Assembly (NCBI GenBank): GCA_017139535.1
Contig: WOUO01000032.1
Span: 1-64,000 of the forward strand
Source: Trichocladium uniseriatum
Taxonomy: Eukaryota; Ascomycota; Sordariomycetes; Sordariales; Chaetomiaceae
Length of the DNA stretch: 64,000 bases
Reading direction: 5' to 3'
Positions within the stretch are counted from its first letter, which is position 1. Each line of letters opens with the position of its first letter. Made by a program: the position numbers and the translations under genes. Below, piece by piece: positions 21,481 to 31,109 of the stretch. Below the pieces are notes generated by a model. The model ran no database searches. It had not been told where the DNA came from and saw only the letters and a program-made list of their open reading frames with translations.

Positions 21481-23291
21481 ACCCGTCCATGCCGGTCTGA
21501 GCGAAGAGCCGTGGCAACGGCTGCCGAGGAGACAATGAGACTCGACTCCGTCGATCGTCAAGGAGCAGTATCCGGAGTTCGACACCGGGTTCGGCGAGAC
21601 GATTTGGCTGAAAAGTATGGGCTCGTCATCTATTCTGCGAAATGCCACCGAGATCCAGAGGGACGGCGTAGGATATGTCGTCTGTCAAGACCCAGCGGAC
21701 CATAGCCTGCTCGGGGATGAAATCAGGCAGGTCAAGTCCCTGGTTGGCAAGTCCATGGTTTTTGGTGTTGGAAGAAGGGGAGCAGGCACTCGGGTGTGCT
21801 GCCTTCCCGGCCTCGCCAACGACAACTGTGTTCCTCAAGATGATGAATGAACTTCGCGGGCTGTGAGAGGTTGCCGACCTGGCGGGTCTTGATGCCAAAA
21901 ACAGCAGTGACACAAGCATTCACCCCTGTCCCAAGACTTTTTAACCGAGTGAGTCACAAACTCAATTGCAGCACCCCAGACATGATCGCGATCCTCTTTT
22001 CCTTGGTGCTGCAATTGGGCATTTTGATTCGACACCGGGATCGGGCCGTGACAGGGTATGTTTCGTGGGACCCCACGTTCTTCAACTTGTCGTTGATTGC
22101 TTCCAGCATTGACGATCTCGTGTCCAACATCGTGGATGGCCGTGTTGGCGCCTTCCAGTGGTAAGGCTAACCGACCAAAGACCTGCTGTACGACACCCAC
22201 GCGGTCAGTTCCAAGGAACAACCATTTCTTGCCGTTTCTCAGCGGCACATGGTCGGATACGACGGATATTCGCGCAGAGCTTGTGTTTCGCAGCCTGCCA
22301 ACCACTGCGGGGCCCGTCAATTGGGGTTAGCGAGTGGGAATCCCAAAACCGACCATCCTCGCAAGCCGTTGCGCGTCCGGCGGCCATGAGGACCGAATTT
22401 ACGCATGCTGCCGGGCGACCGGCCGAGGCTGATTGGGAAGACAAGACCCGTGGTCAACCGTAGTGAACCGTGGCCTTTCCGGTGATGGAGCCAATACCAT
22501 GGCAGGCCACGCACTTACCAACCGATGAGGACACTTTTGTTTTTGCTGCTGCCTCTTCCAGGACCGCAACAGGCGCGACTCCCACTTGACATTGTGCGCC
22601 CTTTGGAGGCCGTGCAGAGCCCACCATCGAGTCGGCGTAAGCCTGCCCGAACGGCCATTTTCGCAGTCCCAACCGGAATTACAGCTGTGGGCCGTTTATC
22701 CTGGCGCCGCGCCTGATTGGCAGGCTGCGCAGAAACGAAGATCCCAGTGGGGCAGTGCTGGGCGCCCGGGGTTGCGGCGCAAACCCCCTGGACAGTAAAT
22801 TCCAGAACCTGGAAGCAACCAAGGGAACATAAGCAGAAGCCAACGATCGGAGTGGACAGCTAGTCGTGCCTTGTGGGAGGTATTTTCGAGAAACAGACTG
22901 TCAAAAAGTCAAGCGTGGCATGTCCTTCAAAAAGCCGTCAACTTGGATAACTCTCAAACCTTCAAAGTCGCATCGGCAAGCCAACTCCACAGTCGTCTTT
23001 TTCCTGGTCTTGATCCTCCGCTGCCATGCAAACGTGGGGTATTTTTTGGACGGCAGCTGTCTGAAAAGTGTGACTCACACTTGCCGTTTGGGGCTGCCCG
23101 ACGCTGACCAATCACACCCCGCAGCAGCCTGCCCTGCCTGTAAGCCTGGGCGCACGCGCCTTCCTCCGGACCCCTCGCTGCCTGATTAAAAAGTCCTCCA
23201 GCGTCCACTTTTCCGGCTGCCTTCTCTTTCTCTCCTCCAACCCCAAACTTCCAAACAAAACCAAACGAATACAATCAAGGCATCCCTCAAG
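21481..23291. other. Intergenic with possible further decayed coding sequence
   Basis: Between the valyl-tRNA synthetase relic and the CPC-1 leader. Frames at 21540-21850 (+), 21847-22164 (+) and 21835-22320 (-) look partly protein-like but I cannot assign them; they may be more of a decayed insertion. From about 22850 the sequence is the probable promoter and 5' leader of CPC-1, becoming CT/CA-rich near 23220-23290. Confidence 0.4.
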
Positions 23292-23300
23292 ATGCGTTAA
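23292..23300 (+). promoter_or_regulatory. uORF1 of CPC-1: Met-Arg-stop
   Basis: ATG CGT TAA at 23292-23300, context tcaagATGC. It is the first ATG in the CT-rich leader and encodes only two residues. Its stop is in frame with the main CPC-1 ORF, and that frame stays open from here to 24749. In GCN4/cpc-1/cpcA genes a short first uORF lets ribosomes resume scanning. Confidence 0.6.
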
Positions 23301-23527
23301 AGCACGCCCTTCCCCGCGTCCTCTGACTTGCTTCGCAAAGTCGTCAAAATTCCCTCTTCAAACTTTTCAAGCAATCTCCCCTCTCAACCTTCCACTTCAG
23401 CTCTACCTGCAAAGGTTGAACTGAACTTTAGCACCCTGCTTCCTAGCACGCGCTCAAGTTCCCTCCCCACCGCCACCATTCACGGCCAAGACTTTCCAGT
23501 CTTCACCACGGATTCAAATCAGTCAAC

Positions 23528-23662
23528 ATGGCTTCCCTCCAGTTCTTCGAGCCTGCCGGCCCCATCCGCGCATCAACAGCATCTTCAGCACCTGAATCTG
23601 CCGCCCAATCAACAGGACTTTGTCTTGTTCGATCAGCCGATCAAGCAACACCGTCAACTTAA
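23528..23662 (+). promoter_or_regulatory. uORF2 of CPC-1, 44 codons
   Basis: ATG at 23528 (tcaacATGG, strong context) to TAA at 23660-23662, starting MASLQFFEPAGPIRASTASS. It is in another frame than CPC-1. There is no other ATG between uORF1 and the main ATG at 23991, so the leader has exactly the two-uORF layout of Neurospora cpc-1 and Aspergillus cpcA, whose second uORF is about 41 codons and represses the main ORF when amino acids are plentiful. Confidence 0.7.
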
Positions 23663-23990
23663 TCGCCCCGCCTCGCAACACTCCACCAACGGAGGTGTGA
23701 ATCGAAACCAGCAGCATCGTGCACAGTTCTTTCCGCAGCAGGCCACGACCTCGCCGTCTCTGCAGAACCAGCGAGTTGCCAGCATCATCCACGCAACAGG
23801 GCACCAAACGACTTCTTCGGCTTTCACCCAACGGTTTAGCTCTCCAACGCAAACATCGCACCCGCAACACTTTTACGCTTCGTCCGCTCCGTCTTCGTCA
23901 GTCGCTTTGAATCAGCAGAAGCAGAACCGGCCCCCGCGCCCACCTGTTCCCCTGTTTTCGCAAAGCACTGGTAACATACCGCAAGGCAAG

Positions 23991-24749
23991 ATGAATCTCC
24001 AAGGTATGCTATCCCCTGCCCCGCAAAACCCGCCAGCTCGACCGCGAGGCTCACAAAGGACGTCAGACTTGGATTTGGAGGACTTCACTGCCTTCGAGGG
24101 CGGTGCGTCGACGGCGTACTCTTCGCCGGCGATGCCCGCCGTCTTCGACTTGAGCGGCAGCGTCTCTAGCGCAGCAACCAACATGGGCACCGTGTCGCCT
24201 CAGGATCTCTTGATCCATGAGCCGTTCATGTCGGCCCCCAACTCCTCAGCCCTCACGGCTCTCACCTCGCCATCGATCTACAACGAGTCTCCAGACTTTG
24301 GCGACTGCTACGATGTCTCTCCCAGCTTTGGCAGCGGCGACTTCGACGCCGGCTCCAACGACGCCTGGTTCCCGCTCTTCCCCCAGGCCAACCCCGTTCC
24401 GAAGCCCGCCAAGGCTGAGGACTCGCCTGCCTCCAAGTCTGAGGATATCAGCGAACCATCATCGGGTCATCATCGTCGCAAGTCGTCGGGCACCTCGCCC
24501 GCGTCTGGCCGCCACTCGTCTGTCGCCGGTGTCAACTCGCGTCGCCGCGACAAGCCTCTGCCTCCTATTGTGGTTGAGGACCCGTCAGACGTGGTCGCCA
24601 TGAAGCGTGCCCGCAACACCCTTGCTGCTCGTAAGTCGCGCGAGCGCAAGGCTGCTCGCCTGGACGAGCTGGAGGAGAAGATCGCAAAGCTTGAGGCTGA
24701 GCGTGACCACTGGAGAAACATTGCGTTAGCGCATGGTGCGAAGGAGTAA
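23991..24749 (+). CDS. cpc-1: CPC-1/CpcA (GCN4 orthologue), bZIP activator of amino-acid biosynthesis, 252 aa
   Basis: Starting at the ATG at 23991 (MNLQGMLSPAPQNPPARP) the product is 252 residues, close to CpcA. The acidic N-terminal part contains activation-type clusters (LDLEDFTAFEGG, ESPDFGDCYDVSPSFGSGDF, DAWFPLFPQ). The C-terminal bZIP at ~197-252 has basic region KRARNTLAARKSRERK, matching GCN4's R.....AAR.SR.RK DNA-contact pattern, followed by a leucine zipper (LDELEEKIAKLEAERDHWRN). The factor binds TGACTC-type elements upstream of many amino-acid biosynthesis genes. No intron is needed. Translational control is expected through the two leader uORFs. The reading frame is open upstream back to 23301, so an N-terminally extended form from a non-AUG start is possible but unproven. 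Confidence 0.85.
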   Translation: MNLQGMLSPAPQNPPARPRGSQRTSDLDLEDFTAFEGGASTAYSSPAMPAVFDLSGSVSSAATNMGTVSPQDLLIHEPFMSAPNSSALTALTSPSIYNESPDFGDCYDVSPSFGSGDFDAGSNDAWFPLFPQANPVPKPAKAEDSPASKSEDISEPSSGHHRRKSSGTSPASGRHSSVAGVNSRRRDKPLPPIVVEDPSDVVAMKRARNTLAARKSRERKAARLDELEEKIAKLEAERDHWRNIALAHGAKE

Positions 24750-25872
24750 ACCAAACCATCGGCAGTTATGGCTTCTCGGAATGACACAGTACCCCTCAGT
24801 GCCTGTCGGCATCTGAGGAGGGGATTTTCCTATGCTTCTCTTTACTGTCATTTCTATCATGGGTTTGATTAGTTCGGCGCCTGTCGTCCTTTATGGCCAG
24901 GCTTGATTTTAGTGTACTTGTCCTCTGGGTTTCTTAGGTTAGGAACCAGTATCAGAGTCGCGTTCGGTAAAAAATACAGCGAGATATTTGGAATGAACTG
25001 CTTGAGCACATTGCGTGGATACCTGAAATGCTTGCTTTCCGTGGCATCTGTCGAAGTCTTGCTGTGTTTGCCCTTGCATCTGTCTAACCCAGGACCACAA
25101 CTCGGTATTCACAGTCAGCTATTGTTTGGTTGACCCCATTTCCGCCAAGTAGGAACGCAGAGAGACAGATCTAGCCAAGTATCCAAGGAGTGGCAGTAGG
25201 AATGTGTTTTGCAATGAGGAACCTTGTCGTCCACGAGGTTCTGGGACGCCTTTGATGCTCCGAGGGGCCTATCCAAGTGCTGTAAGCTTCGTGGATATTC
25301 GCCTTCAATGTCATGGCACCCACTTCCCCCTTAACTAAGCCATGACCATTAGCACACATTTGGCGAGTCTTTGGTTATGTCATTAATAGGTAAGCAACTA
25401 CTTTCTCGGTTGTTTGCAGGTTCCGTAAATACTCCTTGCCGTAGAGGGGGGTTTGTGGTGTCTCCGAACCAAGTTTCGGCCTGTGCTGAACCGGGCCTGC
25501 CACCACAACTACACAGTAGGTACTATATAAGCCCACTATAGAGACAGATACTATGGCTTTACAAGAGAATAGATACGGCAAGGTGTCTCGTCGATGACAT
25601 TATGTGCTCTCCTCAAACCCCCCAGCCAAGGCTCAAGGGGGCCCTTTCCCTCGAAGGACTGAAGCACTTTTTTACATGCCTTTGAGGTTCGGAAAGAACT
25701 TGGGACAACCCCTGCTACAGTCCCATGTTCACCGACCATCCGGTCGAGATGCGTCCGAATGCAGCCATCTCGGGCCTCCGAGTCAAACACAGCATGGCGT
25801 TACCGGCGGTAGGGCGGTATGGAGACGTGGAAGGCACTGCCTTTACATTCCACGATACTGCCCACGACTAGC
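24750..25872. other. CPC-1 3' flank and intergenic region
   Basis: AT-richer sequence with only short frames. No gene seen before the 5S rRNA gene. Confidence 0.5.
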
Positions 25873-25991
25873 ACATACGACCATAGGCAGTAGAAAACTC
25901 GGGATCCCGTCCGCTCTCCCTTTGATAAGCTACTGACCGCCGGATCAGTACTCAGGTCGGTGACGACTGGGGAATCCCCGGTGTTGTATGT
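25873..25991 (+). rRNA. 5S ribosomal RNA, dispersed single copy, 119 nt
   Basis: The sequence begins ACATACGACCATAGGC and ends GGTGTTGTATGT, the terminal helix of ascomycete 5S rRNA: ACATACGAC pairs along its full length with GTTGTATGT. The conserved core ATCCCGTCCGCTC (loops B/C) and GAATCCCC near the 3' end are present, and an oligo-T run (25991-25995) supplies the pol III terminator. Compared from memory with Neurospora 5S, helix II (GGCAGTAG with CTACTGACC) and helix IV (GTCGG with CGAC) differ in sequence but stay paired, so the gene looks functional rather than decayed. Single dispersed 5S genes, not linked to the main rDNA, are normal in Pezizomycotina. Confidence 0.9.
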
Positions 25992-27602
25992 TTTTGCCCT
26001 CTTTTTGGGCCATCTGTCCGGCTTATGGGGGAATAGGGACAGGACAGGACCTTGTCTCTTGGCATGATTACTGCTACTCACTTCTGTGAGGACCCTATGC
26101 TGAGGCTAATCATACACACTCGCCCTGGTCTGTTGCCGGTATGTATGGGTCGTCAACTCTTGAAGACAGCTCAGCTTGCGCAGCTGTCCAGTCTCCGTGA
26201 CCCCTTCAATACCACCCAAAGCTTTACCATGCCTTCATCATCACTTTCCATCTTATTCTCCTTCTCATCAAGTATCTATTCTGACAATTATCCCAACAAG
26301 AGAAGAAGAAATCTTTACCAAGAGATCAGTACCGACATGTCTGTGGCAAGCAACGGAAACGAGATGTAGAAATAGAACATCAAGACCGGAACGACCACAC
26401 GCATGGAAGCTGGAGTAGCTTCCCATATTACAGAAGAAAAAGTACAAGTTCAAAAACTATTAGTTCTCTCCCGGATAGTCGACAAACCCGGATGGCCAAC
26501 TCATCAGCCCCCCTCCCCATCTCGAGTCCATCTCCTATCTATCACATCCCTGGCAGCGAGAAGCATCATCGCTGCCCTCTCCTCCCCTAACAGCAACTTT
26601 CATCTCAAAAGATCCCCCCCCCCCTTCTTACTCTCCCTCAGGGAAGCAAGCACCCGGCCAACAAACACGCAAGAGGAGGGACAACAGGGGGAAACGTCAA
26701 CACTCCATTCATGTATCCCCAGTGGCACTCACTACACATGGCACAAACCAGCAAGAAACCGCAAAAAGACCAGTAACAAGTGCAACCGCAAAACCCCCAT
26801 TTGTATTGTGCCGCCAGCTTCACCAGCTGGCTAGCTACCAGGTAGCCAGCCTCCTCTACTCTGTTGCTCTGCTCTACTCTGCTTCTCTCCGCCTAAAATT
26901 CTCCAACCACACACTCACCACCCGCGCCTACACCCACAATCGCACCCACAATCGCACACAACAAAACACCATGCTCAACGTAATAATAAAAAAAAAGACC
27001 AAACCCCCAACCCAATTACCACAGTTCCTCACAAGAGCCATTTGACACGCACGCCATAGACTGAAGAAAAAAATAAGGGAAAGAAAGAAAAACAACAGAA
27101 AGAGGAAAGAGGAAGAAGCCACCCACCCAAGCGTACAGACCAGAGAGAGAACTTTTTTAAAAATTAAGAAGAAACACAACAACAGCAGCAGCAGCAGCAG
27201 TAGCCATGAATAGCCACCGCCAACAAAAGCCAGCTCTCTCTCCGGCCAGACAGCTAGGTCACCGCCCACATTCATCGGCCATGATATCCCATTCCAACTG
27301 TCCCGCCCCGGTTTTAGAATTTTGAGTGTCATGCCATGCCATGTCATGCAGCCAAAAGAAACAGGTGAAGGAAAAAGAGAGTTAACATCAAGTCGGTTGG
27401 TTGGTAGGTCGGTAAGTAACGTAATGTCTGCTCTTGCTCTTGCTCTTTTTCGCCCGTCCCATCCGACTCTTCCACAACAGATTATTGCCGTTGTTTAGCC
27501 AGGCCAGAGATATTCGTACATATACAGCTCTTCGGATATTAAGGTGGGTGTTTGCTAAACAGTCAGAGTGGCCGCAGGCCACAGTCAGTCCTACCCCAAC
27601 GC
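25992..27602. other. Intergenic, low-complexity stretches, no gene seen
   Basis: Contains A/G-rich sequence at about 27060-27120 and a CAG microsatellite (27181-27201, about seven units). Probably includes the 3' UTR of the minus-strand gene that ends at 27603. No supported coding frame. Confidence 0.45.
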
Positions 27603-30600
27603 CTAGCTCACAGTCATCATCTGCATCCTAGGCGCGTCAACCGAGGCGCGGCTCAGGATCGAGGGGGTGCTGTGGCTGTTGGGCAGCCGCCTAGGCGGGC
27701 TCGACCCGGGATCCGCAAAGACGCGCGTAAAGGCGGGGCTGCCGTCCGGGTTGTTATGGCGGCCGTGGCGTTCACGCCGGGGCGTCCCGGCCGGGCTCTG
27801 CGTGAGCAGCTCGGCCTTGCGGACCGCGTCGGCGAGCGCGTCGCGGAGCTGGCCGGCGCGCTTCACCAGCTCCTGGAGGCTGTTGGTGTCGAAGAACAGC
27901 TTGGTGTCGGGAGATTTGGAGGGAGGGCTCTTGACCTGGTCCGCGGTGGAGCGCTGCATTGCCTCGATCACGATCGAGACGACTGCAGAGGTCCGGCTGC
28001 GGGTCGAGCACCGGTCGGGTGTGCGAGGTCTCGAGGGAGGTATGCTCCCGTCGGCAAGCGGCCAGCTACCGCCAAAGATGTCGTCATCGGGAGAAAAGAC
28101 CGACCTCCGCCGGTTAACGTGGCGCTCCCGCACCACGGCGGTTTTGGACATTTCGGGCTCCGGAATATCAAAGGGGTCATCGGCATGGTCGAGGAGAGGG
28201 CCGTCAAATCCCTCCTCCATGAACCGATCGTCGATTGTCGACCGGTCAAAGTCCATCGAGGGCTTGCTTGAGTCTAACTCCTCGGGCTCGTCCTCGTCCG
28301 GCGACGCGAGAGCGATGATGCTCTCCGCCTCTGCCCATTTTGTTGCCGCCGGGCCGCTCAGAATATCGAGGTCCTTTCCGTGCCGACATAACCGTTTCAG
28401 ATCGTTGACTAGCAGTGACAGCTCCCGGATCTGGCCAGAATGTGCCCTGACGCTGGGCTGTGTCGCCTGGATCGACGCAGGGACCATCATGGAAAAGCTC
28501 GTGGCCGAGTCTTTGCCCTCAGGCGAGCAAACAGCAGCCGCGTCGTCCCCGTCGAACTCAAAATCGTCGTCCCAGTCCTCGCTGACATTCTTTGCGCCCA
28601 TGCCCCAGGTTCCAAATTTGGGCTGCGGCTTGGAGCCATCCGAAGGGTCGACGACGAGGGGGACACTCTGGCTGCGAATGTGAGCTGCGCCCGGCGGTTT
28701 CCGGCTCGTAGAGCGGCCTCCTCTCAAGTCCAACATCTGCTTCGCGTGTGCCGTCCTTGGCCGTGGAAAGTCCGTATCGTACTTGTCGTGAACCGAAGGT
28801 TCGCACCAATCGAATATGTTGCTCCGCGGCCTGTCGCCAAAGCTATCGCGCTGAGGATCGGGGCTGCCGTTCCCACTGACAGCCCTCAGCGCCTCCCGAA
28901 ATGTGGGGCTTACACGCCGCGAGTTTGTCGAGCTCGGCGGCGAAAGATGGTTGCTAAGAGTATTCTCGTCGTCTCGTGCCCAGTCATCATCGTCATCGTC
29001 ATCAAATGATAATCGTCCAAAGTCGCGGTTCACCAGCGACAGCGCTTGCGGAGGGCCAAACCCGTAATGGCTGTGCTTCTCGCGCCGCGACCCAGTTTCC
29101 GGTGCACCGTCCAAGTCCCCGGCCCTATTCGGTGTAGGTGTGCCTTCGTCTTCCTCGGTGATTTTCGTCTCGCCGTCCCAAGGGTGCCCGAGCATTTCCT
29201 GAATCGACAGTCTCTTGGCCCTGCTGTTGCTCGCGGTGCTGGGCGGCGATTCATCAAACATGGACTCGATCGGCGTCTCGACAGATCTCACCCGATTCGA
29301 AGAAGCGACGGTGCGGAACGAGTCATACATGCCGTCGCTCTCGTCGTCGCCGGAAACACCATCTCGAGCCTCGGCATCGGATCCGACAAGCGTCACGGAT
29401 CGCTCGCCCGACGGACCGCGGCTGTGAGTAACACTCGAAGAGGCCTGCGAGTGTTGCATGTAGTTAATCGGGGTATGATAGGGTCTGGTGGGTGCTGCCG
29501 AGGACGGCGACGCCAAGCCTATTCGCCCAACGTCAATGTTGAAGCTCGAGAGGCGATTCAAGGGAGGAAGGGGGGACGAGGAGTTTCTTTTGCGAGTCCG
29601 GGGGAGTTCCGCCGATTGCGCCTCAAATCCAAGTTGTTGTTCAGATTGCTGGGGAGCATCGGGCGGCGTGTAGATTCCTTCGGGGTTTGAGGTGACTGGG
29701 CCGTGGGCTAGTTCTCGCGGCGCAGCAACAGGATCCGACGCATACCGCCCACCCCCACCTTTCGCGTCAATGGTACTCCGTCTCGGGCGTCGAACACTTC
29801 CGGTTTTGGCAATCCAGTGGCTGGCCGAACTAAAATGCATCGACATGGACCTCTTTGGCCGGTAGTCGGGCGTCGACTCGTTCGAATTGGACGGCTCGCC
29901 AGCAAGCTGAGGACTCTCTTGCCCCTCCTCGAGCGTGAAGTGATCCTGCGTGGTGTCGACCTCAACCGAAATTTTGGGAATCTCATCAATGTCATTGGGT
30001 TTGGTGAGGTAGGCTCGAGAAACGTGGCTCGGTATCACCGATATCCTCTTCCGGGGGAATATGCCGTGGTAAGGGCTGCTTCTACCGGAAATATCTCGTG
30101 CCGCCGAGGTCGAACGCCGTGCGTGGAAAAATGACGTCCACTTCCCAGAAGACCGCCTCGCTTCCACAAAGGACGGGGACGTCGGGGTGAGGTTGTAGTT
30201 GTCAAAAGACAAGTTCACACCAGGGGAGTGGGGTTCCGCAAAGGCTCCGTGAGTTTGAAACTGCTGCATTGTCGCAGACCGTTGGTGGCTCGTTGCGGGC
30301 CTCCGGAGCGTTAGTATCCGGGACCCGGAGCCTGCCCGTGGACGCCCCGGCTCTGGCCCAGTTTGCCCAGATGTTGCTCGCTTGACCAACTTGTTCGGGG
30401 CGGCATGGAGTGATGGCGGTTGCCCGAGCATGGGAGCGGCTGAGCCGTGTGAGAAGGTCATGGAAGACGAATCGGGTCCCACGCTCGACCTCGGGCTCCC
30501 CCCATGCTGCGACAGTGGCCGGAGGGACAGCCGCCGAATCCAAGACTCTCTTGACGACACGGAATCGCGGGAATTTTCAGTGACTGGCCGGGATGCTATG

Positions 30601-31109
30601 TCGCCGAACCGCATAAACGAGTGCCTCCTGCCACTCGGCTTGGGAGACGAAGGCTGGACACCAGTGAGCGGCCGCGGCGCACTCGTCGAGCTGGGAGAGA
30701 GGGGCCCCGGACCTGCGTCGGCGAGTTGGCGGAACGAGGCATAGGGGAAATCTTCGACCGGAGACGGGTACGTGTGATTGGGAGCGGCGCTGGTGCTCGG
30801 ACGTTGTGCCACATGGTGGGCTCGGAAACCGTCGTAGTCGGAGGGGAATATGTGTTGGGCTGGGCTCGACCACGGGGCATCGGGTTCGGGGGGTTGGCCA
30901 AAGACCAGACCAACGGCGGCGGCAGCGACAGCTGTGCCGGATCCAACGAGCTGTAGGCGACAGGGTTAGCGGGCATCAACTAATTTGGCGGGTGCAGGAA
31001 CAAAGAAATGCGCTGGCCGTCAAATTCGACCAAACGAGAGCTTGTTTGTATTTCTGCCCGAACCCAGCGCGGATTCGTCGCCAACACTTACACTCGGCAC
31101 AGCTTGCAT
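27603..31109 (-). CDS. Large serine-rich protein of unknown function, 1121 aa
   Basis: Two minus-strand exons: 31109-31092 (MQAVPS) and 30950-27603, joined across a 141-bp intron with donor GTAAGT, branch GCTAAC and acceptor CTACAG. The upstream exon gives the only good ATG; the long frame itself has none near its start, and the spliced N-terminus reads MQAVPSLVGSGTAVAAAAVG. The protein is mostly disordered, rich in Ser, Pro, Arg and Asp, with many RRxS-type phosphosites (RRHSFMRFG, RRLSLRPLS, KRLSIQEML). Two more ordered parts stand out: SLLVNDLKRLCRHGKDLDIL with the following helix, and the near-C-terminal helix NSLQELVKRAGQLRDALADA. An acidic DDDDDDDWARDDENT stretch lies mid-protein. I do not recognise a family; a signalling or polarity scaffold is only a guess from composition. 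Confidence 0.8.
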
